NCBI GenBank assembly: GCA_013373445.1
Contig: JABXHV010000068.1
Coordinates: forward strand, 1-52,136
Direction: 5' to 3'
From: Paracoccaceae bacterium
Lineage (GTDB): Bacteria; Pseudomonadota; Alphaproteobacteria; Rhizobiales; Stappiaceae
Length of the DNA: 52,136 nucleotides
The position numbers were made by a program, and so were the translations under genes. Below are positions 26,232-33,869 of this stretch, in pieces (within the stretch, counting starts at the first letter, position 1; each line of letters begins with the position of its first letter). Under the pieces are notes generated by a model, which was given only the letters and a program-made list of their open reading frames with translations, made no database searches and was not told the origin of the DNA.

Positions 26232-27158
26232 CTAATTCTGATGCATCGTCTCTGCGTCCGCGACGGCGCGCGCTGCGCGGAATAAGCCAAGGTGGCGGTC
26301 TGCAAGCTCTGGAACATCCCGGGAGTATCCGCCGCCCATAACGCCGACCAAAGGGATGCCGCGCGCCCGCACTGCAGAGATCACTTTTAGATCCCGCGCC
26401 GCCAACCCTTGGCGGGTCATACACAACCGGCCGAGGCGATCACCCTCGTATGGGTCGACGCCTGCGTTGTAGAAAACGATGTGAGGCTCGGTTTCACTCA
26501 GCAGTTTTGGCAGGCAGAGCGCGAGTTGCTCCATGTAGGCGTCATCGCCAAGGCCGACCTCCAACCCGACATCCCAATTGGACGGCACCTTGCGAACCGG
26601 ATAATTGCTCTGGCAATGCATGGAAAACGTAAAGACACTGTCGTCTTCGGAAAATATATCGGCCGTTCCATCTCCCTGATGGACGTCCAGATCGATCACC
26701 AAGGCCCTTTGAACCTGGGAATCCGCTTGGAGAACCCGAATAGCGACGGCCACATCGTTGAACACGCAAAATCCAGCTCCATGAGCGTAGCGGGCATGAT
26801 GGCTGCCACCTGCAGTGTTGCAGGCCAACCCATGCTCCAGCGCCAAATACCCTGCTAATACCGAGCCACCAGTTGCACACCGAGCACGCAGCGCGATGTC
26901 CTCTTTCATCGGAAAGCCTATTTCTCGTGAAATTTCGCTGGGGACCGCACAGCTGAACACCTGATCCACGTACTTAGTGCTGTGGGCCAATTCGATCCAT
27001 TCTCGCGGCGCAGGTCTGGGGCGGTGAAAAGCATTTCCAGCCAATAAACCTTGATGTGTCAGCAGCTCGGCCACAAGCTTGTACTTGTTCATCGGAAACC
27101 GGTGTTCTGCCGGTAACACAGCGCAGTAAGCAGGATGATGGACAAAGGGAACACTCAA
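26232..27158 (-). CDS. Histone deacetylase-family protein (zinc amidohydrolase)
   Basis: A 308-residue member of the arginase/deacetylase superfamily, class IV-like by its start VHHPAYCAVLPAEHRFPMNKY. Catalytic features: tandem histidines in GGSHHA, zinc ligands in DLDVHQGDGT and NAGVDPYEGDRLG, and the catalytic tyrosine in GGGYSRD. In bacteria such enzymes deacetylate small amides such as acetylpolyamines, or proteins; the substrate is not inferable. The start codon must be TTG (27156-27158), because an in-frame TGA lies at 27162-27164 and the next ATG (codon 23) would remove the conserved first strand. It is divergent from the MATE pump gene, with about 117 bp between the preferred starts. 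Confidence 0.9.
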   Translation of the reverse strand: MSVPFVHHPAYCAVLPAEHRFPMNKYKLVAELLTHQGLLAGNAFHRPRPAPREWIELAHSTKYVDQVFSCAVPSEISREIGFPMKEDIALRARCATGGSVLAGYLALEHGLACNTAGGSHHARYAHGAGFCVFNDVAVAIRVLQADSQVQRALVIDLDVHQGDGTADIFSEDDSVFTFSMHCQSNYPVRKVPSNWDVGLEVGLGDDAYMEQLALCLPKLLSETEPHIVFYNAGVDPYEGDRLGRLCMTRQGLAARDLKVISAVRARGIPLVGVMGGGYSRDVPELADRHLGLFRAARAVADAETMHQN

Positions 27159-27275
27159 TTCTCAAACCCCTTCCCTGTCGAAGCATGTGTCATGCACACC
27201 ACCAATCCATCTTCCAGCCACTTGACGCAGCAAGCAAAAAAGGTGAAGCAGAGGCTCCTACCTCTACGGACTTTC

Positions 27276-28625
27276 ATGACACATTCAGCTATCGACTTCC
27301 AGAAGTCGCAACCCATCAGTCACCGCGACGTCTTCGCAATCGCAATCCCCATGACGCTTGCCTATTTGTCTACGCCGTTGCTCGGCGTTGTAGACACAGT
27401 GGTAATCGGTCGACTGGGCGATGCCAGCCTGATCGGCGGCATAGCACTTGGCGGTGTGATCTTTGATATCATCTTCACCATTTTCAACTTCTTGCGCACT
27501 GGCACCACCGGCTTAACTGCACAAGCCCTCGGCGCGAACAACAAGACCGAGATCAACGCCACCTTCCTGCGTGCGTTGGCCTTGGGGGTTGGTTTCGGAT
27601 TGCTCGTGCTGTGCCTTTATCCGTTCCTGCTGCGTTTCGGCCTCATCGCGATGGGCGGCAGTGACAACGTTCAATCTGCAACGAGTCGGTACTTTGAGAT
27701 CAGGGTATTTAGTGCCCCCTTGCTGCTCGTCAATTATGTCATTCTCGGCTGGTTCATTGGTCTTGGACGCGCAAAGACAGCCCTTTTGCTACAGCTGATC
27801 CTGAATGGCCTGAACATCATTTTGTCGGTCTGGTTCGTCTATGGCCTGGAGTGGAGCGTCGAAGGGGTGGCCTTTGCGACCGTCTTGAGCGAGTGCGTTG
27901 CCTGTGTCTTCGGCATCTTTCTGGTGCTGCGTATCGCGCCCAAAAAGGAATGGCCGGACCTCAAAACAATCTTCGATCGAGAACGTTTTTCCCGCATGCT
28001 TGGTGTCAACCGCGACATCATGATTCGCTCCTTCTGCCTGATCTTTGCCTATGCGTTCTTCGCCAATCGGTCCGCGGCCCAAGGGGATGTCATTCTGGCG
28101 GCCAACGTCATCTTGGAAAAGCTCTTGATGATCGGCGCGCATTTCCTTGATGGTCTTGCGACTGCGGCAGAACAGCTGGCAGGCAAGGCTATGGGAGAAC
28201 GAAGCAAAAGACATCTACTGCGCTCCCACAAGCTCACGTTTTTGTGGAGCTTCATCATGGCCTCAATCGTGTCTGGAATTTATCTGACGGTCGGCCCAAT
28301 GTTGCTCGACTTCATGACCACAACACCCGAGATCCGCGACGTTGGACGCAGTTATATCTTGTGGGCCGCACTGTCCCCGCTCTTCGGTTTTCTCGCCTTC
28401 CAAATGGATGGCGTCTTTATTGGAACCACATGGACACGTGACATGCGCAACATGATGCTCCTGTCCGTCCTCGTTTATGTGGGGCTTTATTTTGCAATAG
28501 AACCGATCCTCGGCAACCACGGACTGTGGCTCGCGCTGATGGTGCTTTTGGGCGCGCGCGGACTTGCACTGCTGTTCTTGTTCAAACACCGCGTCCATAC
28601 GCTATTTGACAAGACACCAGTCTAA
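27276..28625 (+). CDS. MATE family efflux transporter (DinF-like)
   Basis: A 449-residue multidrug/toxin extrusion protein with about twelve membrane spans in two six-helix halves. The first half starts FAIAIPMTLAYLSTPLLGVVDTVVIGRLGDASLIGG, where the aspartate in helix 1 (VVDT) is typical of DinF-type proteins. The second half starts after an MLGVNRDIMIRSFCLIFAYAFFANRSA segment. It should export cationic or organic compounds in exchange for H+ or Na+. A longer frame begins at 27135, but it would overlap the deacetylase gene and add 47 hydrophilic residues; the ATG at 27276 gives the usual length. It converges on pyrD. Confidence 0.92.
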   Translation: MTHSAIDFQKSQPISHRDVFAIAIPMTLAYLSTPLLGVVDTVVIGRLGDASLIGGIALGGVIFDIIFTIFNFLRTGTTGLTAQALGANNKTEINATFLRALALGVGFGLLVLCLYPFLLRFGLIAMGGSDNVQSATSRYFEIRVFSAPLLLVNYVILGWFIGLGRAKTALLLQLILNGLNIILSVWFVYGLEWSVEGVAFATVLSECVACVFGIFLVLRIAPKKEWPDLKTIFDRERFSRMLGVNRDIMIRSFCLIFAYAFFANRSAAQGDVILAANVILEKLLMIGAHFLDGLATAAEQLAGKAMGERSKRHLLRSHKLTFLWSFIMASIVSGIYLTVGPMLLDFMTTTPEIRDVGRSYILWAALSPLFGFLAFQMDGVFIGTTWTRDMRNMMLLSVLVYVGLYFAIEPILGNHGLWLALMVLLGARGLALLFLFKHRVHTLFDKTPV

Positions 28626-28651
28626 TGAGCGTAGGCTAAAAAGGTCCGGTT

Positions 28652-29749
28652 TCAGTTTGGGTCCGCCTTTGCCCAGGCATCGACATTTTGGCCGCGTGCC
28701 TCATCTAAAGTGGCAAATCCGTGCTTCTCGAGTTCTCGCGGCAAACCTCTGAGGATCTCGCGCACCAGACCTGTACCCTGATAGGCAAGAGCTGAATAGA
28801 GCTGCAGCAGGTTCGCTCCCGCGGTGATCTTGATGAAGGCTGCTTCAGCACTGTCGATCCCGCCCACGCCGATAATAGGTAGATCGGGACCGGCCAGCCT
28901 ACGTGCCTTCGCAAGCGCGATGGTTGACCTGCGGAACACCGGTTTGCCAGACAGACCACCAGCCTCCTGCGCAGCCGGATCCGGTCTCAACCCATCGCGG
29001 GACAAGGTGGTGTTGGAAACAATCAGGCCATCAACTTTCTTGTCCAGGACCTCTTCCAGAATATCCTGCAACTCCAGATCGTCGACGTCCGGGGCAATCT
29101 TCAAAAGAACAGGCACCTTGCGCGCGATCTTTTGCGCTTCTTCATCGCGGGCAGCGATGACACGCTCCAACAATTCGGCCAAGGTTGACCGTGCCTGAAG
29201 GTTGCGTAGTCCCGGCGTGTTCGGCGAAGACACATTGACGGTAAAGTAGTCCGCTATATCAGCGAAGACCTGAATGCCGGACACATAGTCTGCGATCCGG
29301 TCTTGCGCTTCCTTGTTTGCACCAACATTCACGCCAACAATTCCGGACTTTTCTTTACGAGACATAAGACGCGCGCGCATCGCCGCGTGCCCCTCATTGT
29401 TAAACCCGAAACGATTGATGACACCTTGGTCCTTTGGCAATCGGAACAGCCTTGGCTTAGGATTCCCCGATTGCGGTAATGGAGTCACCGATCCGACTTC
29501 CGTATAGCCGAAACCTAGTTTCAAGAGCGCATCAGGCACTTCACCATTCTTGTCAAAGCCTGCAGCCATACCTAGCGGATTTGGAAACTTCAAATCCCAT
29601 AATTCTACCGACAACCGCGGATCAGGCGCCACAAGCGGACACGGTATCATGCCTGTTTTCAAGGCTTTGATCGTCACACCATGGGCTGTTTCTGCGTCTA
29701 TCTGCTGCAACCCGGTCAGCGCGATTTTTTCGAGGAGGGAAAAGCTCAT
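28652..29749 (-). CDS. pyrD: Dihydroorotate dehydrogenase (quinone), class 2
   Basis: A 365-residue membrane-associated FMN enzyme that oxidises dihydroorotate to orotate with quinone, the fourth step of pyrimidine synthesis. The N-terminal helix MSFSLLEKIALTGLQQIDAETAHG is the membrane/quinone tunnel domain that marks class 2. Key motifs: GMAAGFDKNGEVPDALLKLGFGYTEVGSVTP, FNNEG, and the catalytic serine in VNVSSPNTPGLRNLQ. The FMN-phosphate loop is IIGVGGIDSAEAAFIKITAGANLLQLYSAL. The start overlaps the stop of the DUF952 gene (ATGA at 29746-29749), an arrangement that I believe is common in related genomes. Confidence 0.95.
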   Translation of the reverse strand: MSFSLLEKIALTGLQQIDAETAHGVTIKALKTGMIPCPLVAPDPRLSVELWDLKFPNPLGMAAGFDKNGEVPDALLKLGFGYTEVGSVTPLPQSGNPKPRLFRLPKDQGVINRFGFNNEGHAAMRARLMSRKEKSGIVGVNVGANKEAQDRIADYVSGIQVFADIADYFTVNVSSPNTPGLRNLQARSTLAELLERVIAARDEEAQKIARKVPVLLKIAPDVDDLELQDILEEVLDKKVDGLIVSNTTLSRDGLRPDPAAQEAGGLSGKPVFRRSTIALAKARRLAGPDLPIIGVGGIDSAEAAFIKITAGANLLQLYSALAYQGTGLVREILRGLPRELEKHGFATLDEARGQNVDAWAKADPN

Positions 29750-30090
29750 TGATCAAGATCCGGAAAAATATGGACGCCATCGTCGCCAAGAGGGAGGTCA
29801 CGCACCCAGACGGCCTTGGTGACTGGCAGGACATCATAGAGATGCGGGAACAAGACACCGCCACGCGAAGGTTCCCAGATCAGCTTTGGGCCAAGGCTCT
29901 TGTCGTCAAACGCAATCAGAACCAAATCCGTCTGCCCGGCGAAATGCTTGGCCGCTGTTTCTCTGGCCTGCGCCGCATCGGAAAAATGAATAAACCCGTC
30001 GGCGAGATCCACCGGCGCGCCGCGAAACACGCCCTGAGCAACCGCCTCGTCCCAGAGCATTCGCGGGGCAATCTTGTAAATTTGCACCAT
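29746..30090 (-). CDS. DUF952 family protein
   Basis: A 114-residue protein of the DUF952 family (an ADP-ribosyltransferase-like small fold). The family pattern is visible as IYKIAPRMLWDEA, FRGAPVDLADGFIHFSDAAQ, FAGQTDLVLIAFDD and FPHLYDVLPVTKAVWV. No biochemical function is established. It is translationally coupled to pyrD by a 4-bp overlap, so it heads a two-gene unit. Divergent from the S24-like regulator, with 203 bp between them. Confidence 0.9.
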   Translation of the reverse strand: MVQIYKIAPRMLWDEAVAQGVFRGAPVDLADGFIHFSDAAQARETAAKHFAGQTDLVLIAFDDKSLGPKLIWEPSRGGVLFPHLYDVLPVTKAVWVRDLPLGDDGVHIFPDLDQ

Positions 30091-30293
30091 CAGTCAGGTT
30101 TTCCTCATTCATCCAGCAGGTAGGTCCGCATGCACTTTCGCGGACACTAGACCTGTCATCAGGCCAGAACAAGAAACCCGACATTGTGGCGAGCAACAAT
30201 TCATCGGAATTTGCACCTGAATGCCAGGAACGGGTTCCAAAATAGCCCAGAAAGGTATTTATTCCTTTTTGAACAATCGACCGGAGACATGAC

Positions 30294-30932
30294 ATGCTGT
30301 CGCACGAGCAAATTTGGATCGCTATCGACGGCATTGCCAAACGCAACGGCCTATCTCCCTCCGGCCTCGCAAAACGTGCTGGTCTTGATCCAACAACCTT
30401 CAACCGCTCGAAGCGTGTTGCACCCGATGGCCGCCCGCGCTGGCCCTCGACGGAGTCCCTGGCAAAAATTCTGGAAGCGACTGGCGAAACCCTTGAGGCA
30501 TTTGTCGCCGCGGTCGCGGGAAAAAAGGGCGCCTCGTCCCGTGATTCCCAATCTATCCCCTTGATCACTTTAAGCGCAGTTCAGGGAGATGGCTTTTTTA
30601 GCCCTGAAGGAGCGCCGGTGGGCAACGACTGGGGCGAAATGCTGTTTCCAGGGCCGAAGCACAAGAAAGCCTTCGCTCTGCAGATCACATCTAATGAGCT
30701 CAGCCCTTTGTACAGACGTGGCGACACCATTGTCGTTGCCCCGCATCAACCCTTGCGCAAAGGGGACCGGGTTGTCGTCAAGGCCCGAAAGCAAGGTCCG
30801 TCAGTCCAGCTGCTTGAGCGCCGCACCGCGGATGGTCTGGATTTGAAATCTCCCGACACTGATATGGAGATGCAGCACATTAAACATTGTGACATCGAAT
30901 GGACCGGACGTATTATCTGGGCGAGCCAGTAA
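30294..30932 (+). CDS. S24/LexA-like HTH transcriptional regulator (phage-repressor type)
   Basis: A 212-residue protein with an N-terminal HTH (LSPSGLAKRAGLDPTTFNRSKRV, about 20-42) and a C-terminal S24 (LexA/CI) fold. In the S24 domain the usual (D/G)SMxP nucleophile motif reads TSNELSPLYRRGD (about 138-150), so the expected Ser-Met is Glu-Leu. The general-base lysine region (KGDRVVVKARK) is retained. The protein is therefore probably unable to self-cleave and acts as a ligand- or protein-controlled repressor. The ATG at 30294 has GGAGA six bases upstream. No phage genes are nearby; this looks like a chromosomal alphaproteobacterial regulator. The next gene starts 28 bp downstream and may be co-transcribed. 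Confidence 0.85.
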   Translation: MLSHEQIWIAIDGIAKRNGLSPSGLAKRAGLDPTTFNRSKRVAPDGRPRWPSTESLAKILEATGETLEAFVAAVAGKKGASSRDSQSIPLITLSAVQGDGFFSPEGAPVGNDWGEMLFPGPKHKKAFALQITSNELSPLYRRGDTIVVAPHQPLRKGDRVVVKARKQGPSVQLLERRTADGLDLKSPDTDMEMQHIKHCDIEWTGRIIWASQ

Positions 30933-30959
30933 TTTGTTCCGAAAATTCGCGAGCCCTTT

Positions 30960-31889
30960 TTGTCGCTACGTCCCTTTGTTGTTCCGGTTGTCCTGATTGC
31001 TGCTGCTGCGAGCGCAGTCGCCTTTTTGTTGTTGGCCGAGCCACCAGCGCCACCTCAAGAGCAACCCAAGATACAAGCCGCTGCCGAGACCCCCGTGCAT
31101 GACAATAGCGACGGATCCACCGCAGAAGATATATCGGGCGAGCAATCACAAACAGCAGACGGTTCGCAAGGCGATCAGAAACCCTCCACGTCGGCTGCAC
31201 CGCTGCCTGAGACAATCCGGGATGTATCGCCTGACGGCATCATCAGACCCGAAGTCACCGGGCCGCTGGTGCGCGTAGCTCCGTCCGAGGAATATCTGGA
31301 ACGGCTTAAGCCGGTACAGGTGAAGACGGATGGCAAGGTCAAATTCCGCCGCCCGGAAATCCTGCAAGTCGGACTTATGAAGACGCAGCGCCTCACCATC
31401 CAATTGACCGGCATCATACCCTTTGATCCAACCAGCGAATGCGCGACACAGTCCGGCATTGCCTGGCCGTGCGGAGCGCGCGCCAAAACCGCGTTCCAAT
31501 CTCTCATTCGACAATTCCGCATCACTTGTCGAAAGACGAATGAACTTGGAACCAACGAAATCGAAGCCTCCTGTAGAAAAGGCAGGATCAGTCTTTCAGA
31601 ATGGCTATTACGCTATGGATGGGTCGATCCGGCTCCAGGAGCACCTGACAAATACATGAAACTTGCTGCCAGGGCCAAGGAACGCAAACTTGGACGATGG
31701 CGAGAAGACTGGCAGGCGCCAGCGCCGTTGGAACCCGTTGCAGATACTCCGCTCGTCAATGGATTGCCACTTGAACAACTTATCTCCGAGGATCTTGCAA
31801 AATCACTTGCCGACCCGGGATTGCCAGAAACCATTCTGGAGCCACAATTCCAAGAGATAGAGCCGCGCGACCTGCCGCCGATCGAATGA
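30960..31889 (+). CDS. Membrane-anchored SNase-like (thermonuclease-family) protein
   Basis: A 309-residue protein with an N-terminal signal anchor (VVPVVLIAAAASAVAFLLLA), a Pro/Gln/Ser-rich linker to about residue 95, and a degenerate staphylococcal-nuclease fold (about 120-255: IQLTGIIPFDPTSECATQ, WPCGARAKTAFQSLIRQFRITC, GRISLSEWLLRYGWVDP, AKERKLGRW). The Ca2+-binding DAPE-type motif of active SNases is not seen (GIIPFDPTSE in its place), so nuclease activity is doubtful. A proline/glutamate-rich tail follows. No ATG fits: the start is taken as TTG at 30960, with GAG six bases upstream. It lies 27 bp after the regulator stop. Confidence 0.7.
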   Translation: MSLRPFVVPVVLIAAAASAVAFLLLAEPPAPPQEQPKIQAAAETPVHDNSDGSTAEDISGEQSQTADGSQGDQKPSTSAAPLPETIRDVSPDGIIRPEVTGPLVRVAPSEEYLERLKPVQVKTDGKVKFRRPEILQVGLMKTQRLTIQLTGIIPFDPTSECATQSGIAWPCGARAKTAFQSLIRQFRITCRKTNELGTNEIEASCRKGRISLSEWLLRYGWVDPAPGAPDKYMKLAARAKERKLGRWREDWQAPAPLEPVADTPLVNGLPLEQLISEDLAKSLADPGLPETILEPQFQEIEPRDLPPIE

Positions 31890-31901
31890 ATTGCGCATCA
31901 T

Positions 31902-32450
31902 CTAGAGCCCGTTGATCAGACTCTCAGGTCCTTCCAGCTCGAAAGTCACACCTTGCTCCGTGAAATCGCGCTCGATGACTTCCAGGCCAAGCCTGGCAAT
32001 CTGCTGTTCCAGTTCCGCGCTATCGGCGAAACTCACTGAAAGCCTGCGCTTTTTCATCTTGATAAAGGGCACCAATTTAGAGTTCTCAATCGCGACCGCT
32101 GCCGCACCGGAATAGGCTCGCGCGAGCCCTCCCCCACCAAGTTTGGTTCCGCCAAAATAGCGCACAACGATGACACCTGCCTCGACGAGGCGTGCACCTT
32201 GTAGGACCTTTAAGGTTGGCATGCCTGATGTGCCAGAAGGCTCACCATCATCCTTGCCGCTTTCTTCGAGCCGGCCATCTTCCAGCAGATGACGGTGTGC
32301 GGTCACAAAGTGATTGGCCTTGCGATGCTCTTTGCGCAGCTCTTCCAGCTTCTGATCAAACACGGCAATTGGTTCAAGAAAGGCCAGAAAGCGAGACTTG
32401 CGATCCTCGAGCTCTCCGAAAGCAGATTGTTTGATCGTTTGATAATCCAT
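31902..32450 (-). CDS. YigZ/IMPACT family protein
   Basis: A 182-residue protein of the UPF0029/IMPACT family. The start is EDRKSRFLAFLEPI. The core HFVTAHRHLLEDGRLEESGKDDGEPSGTSGMPTLKVLQG and VVRYFGGTKLGGGGLARAYSGAA (about 50-125) are the diagnostic motifs. The C-terminal ferredoxin-like domain (DUF1949 type) covers about 125-182. Eukaryotic relatives control Gcn2; the bacterial role is uncertain, perhaps linked to ribosome or translation stress. The ATG at 32448-32450 gives the family length; the open frame extends further upstream without similarity. Same strand as the dcd gene upstream, 82 bp away. Confidence 0.9.
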   Translation of the reverse strand: MDYQTIKQSAFGELEDRKSRFLAFLEPIAVFDQKLEELRKEHRKANHFVTAHRHLLEDGRLEESGKDDGEPSGTSGMPTLKVLQGARLVEAGVIVVRYFGGTKLGGGGLARAYSGAAAVAIENSKLVPFIKMKKRRLSVSFADSAELEQQIARLGLEVIERDFTEQGVTFELEGPESLINGL

Positions 32451-32532
32451 GCCGTGGATCCGCGAGGCGGCCCTGTTTTGCAATGTCGATCTTGCCGCGC
32501 CGAACGTTGCAACTGCAGGCGCTAAGCCGCCA

Positions 32533-33633
32533 TCAGGCAGACTTGAAATGCTTCGATAGCTTGAGCGCCTGGCCCTGGTAGTTCGAGCCAATACCCTGGC
32601 CGTAAAGGCGGGTCGGAACCTCGGACATCTTTTCATAAACGAGACGACCGACGGTCTGACCATGTTCAACAATGAAGGGTACGTCGTGCGAGCGCACTTC
32701 CAGTACAGCGCGAGAGCCATGCCCACCGGCACCCGAATGCCCAAAGCCCGGATCGAAAAAACCAGCATAATGCACACGGAACTCGCCGACCAAGGCATCG
32801 AACGGCACCATCTCAGCCGCATATTGCGGTGGCACATGCACCGCTTCCTGGCTCACGAGGATGTAAAATTCATTCGGGTCAAGGATCAACTCAGCCGCGC
32901 CGCGTCGATAGATCGGTTCCCAAAAATCAAGCGGTTCCTGAGCTGCAGGCTGATCCACATCAATCAATCCAGAGTGGTGCTTGGCTCGGTATCCCACCAG
33001 GCTGCCTTCACCCGAGCCTGCCAGATCAATAGATAGATGGACGCCACCGCCAATGCGCTCGATACCGCTGTGCATGAGCATGTGATCTGCATGGATCTGA
33101 CGTAGTTCAGCATCAGCTATAACGCTCTCGCCATTGCGAAACCTGATCTGAGAAAGCCGCGAACCGGACCGCACAAGAATCGGAAAAGTCAGCGGTGAAA
33201 TTTCTGCGTAAAGCGGACCGGTGTAACCCGCTGGCACGGTATCAAACGCAATGCCATCGTCTGTAATCACGCGCGTGAAGACATCCAACCGGCCAGTCGA
33301 GCTCTTCGGGTTAGCAGTCGCAGACACAAACTCTGGCAGCGCCAGAGCTTCCTGCAGCGTTACGATATAAACGCAGCCGGTCTCAAGAACAGCGCCTTCA
33401 GAGATGTCGAATGTGTGAAGTTTGAGCGCTTCCAGTTTCTCCGAAACCTTGCGGCCATGCCCCGGCAAGAAACTGGCGCGCACACGATAGGCTGTTGAGC
33501 CCAAGCGTAAATCAAGGCTGGCAGGCTGGATTTGACCGTCTACAGGGGCCACATCGGATTTTATCTGACCATCGTCAAACATGCCCTCAATAATGTGGGC
33601 CGGTAAAATGCCTGTCGCAATTTCACTCATCAT
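32533..33633 (-). CDS. dcd: 2'-deoxycytidine 5'-triphosphate deaminase, long form
   Basis: A 366-residue dCTP deaminase of the long alphaproteobacterial type (PF06559), about twice the usual Dcd length. Two dUTPase/Dcd-like beta domains are visible: the first around QPASLDLRLGSTAYRV...ANPKSSTGRLDVFTRVI...GYTGPLYAEISPLTFPILVRSGSRLSQIRF; the second around ILDPNEFYILVSQEAVHVPPQYAAEMVPFDALVGEFRVHYAGFFDPGFG...VPFIVEHGQTVGRLVYE. Deamination of dCTP to dUTP feeds dTMP synthesis. Two consecutive ATGs start the frame (33631 and 33628); the second is better spaced from the upstream GGA. Divergent from metZ and its riboswitch. Confidence 0.92.
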   Translation of the reverse strand: MMSEIATGILPAHIIEGMFDDGQIKSDVAPVDGQIQPASLDLRLGSTAYRVRASFLPGHGRKVSEKLEALKLHTFDISEGAVLETGCVYIVTLQEALALPEFVSATANPKSSTGRLDVFTRVITDDGIAFDTVPAGYTGPLYAEISPLTFPILVRSGSRLSQIRFRNGESVIADAELRQIHADHMLMHSGIERIGGGVHLSIDLAGSGEGSLVGYRAKHHSGLIDVDQPAAQEPLDFWEPIYRRGAAELILDPNEFYILVSQEAVHVPPQYAAEMVPFDALVGEFRVHYAGFFDPGFGHSGAGGHGSRAVLEVRSHDVPFIVEHGQTVGRLVYEKMSEVPTRLYGQGIGSNYQGQALKLSKHFKSA

Positions 33634-33680
33634 CGATCCAACACCATCCTGTTAAGCCTCTCGTTCTGTGCTTAGCGGAT

Positions 33681-33710
33681 TGAACCTTGAAGGCCAACAT
33701 TAAAGGTTCA
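33681..33710. repeat. Inverted repeat TGAACCTT-N14-AAGGTTCA
   Basis: A perfect 8-bp inverted repeat (33681-33688 and 33703-33710) in the dcd/metZ divergent region, upstream of the SAM-II aptamer. It could be an operator for either gene. No T run follows, so it is not a terminator. Confidence 0.4.
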
Positions 33711-33757
33711 GAACATTTGACCAGCATGCTGTTTTCAAGTATTCAATCTTCAAATGA

Positions 33758-33816
33758 GTGGTGATTTGAGCCGGCCGGCTTGCAGCCACGTTAAATAAAT
33801 AGCTAAACAGGCCGGG
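33758..33816 (+). ncRNA. SAM-II riboswitch aptamer (metA/metZ type)
   Basis: All conserved parts of SAM-II are present. P1 pairs GTGGT (33758-33762) with GCCAC (33785-33789). The loop carries GATTTGA and CCGGCC. After P1 come GTTAAA, the invariant GCTAAA (33802-33807) and the 3' strand GGCCGG (33810-33815), which pairs with loop CCGGCC (33771-33776) to make the H-type pseudoknot. It binds S-adenosylmethionine and should turn metZ off when SAM is high. It lies 54 bp before the metZ start. Confidence 0.93.
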
Positions 33817-33826
33817 TGTTTTAGGA

Positions 33827-33851
33827 CCCTGGCCCGCGGCCGGGGTTTTTT
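33827..33851 (+). terminator. Riboswitch expression-platform terminator before metZ
   Basis: CCCTGGCC (33827-33834) pairs with GGCCGGGG (33838-33845) around a CGC loop, with six T after it. Its 5' strand can instead pair with GGCCGGG at 33810-33816, the 3' strand of the aptamer pseudoknot, so the two structures exclude each other. Confidence 0.85.
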
Positions 33852-33869
33852 GTTATTGGAGCAGCTAAG

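Noticed and set aside
30251-30268. AAAGG-N8-CCTTT dyad upstream of the S24-like regulator, considered as a stand-alone operator feature
   Set aside because: Five-base arms in an AT-rich stretch are too weak to list as a feature; mentioned only within the regulator finding.
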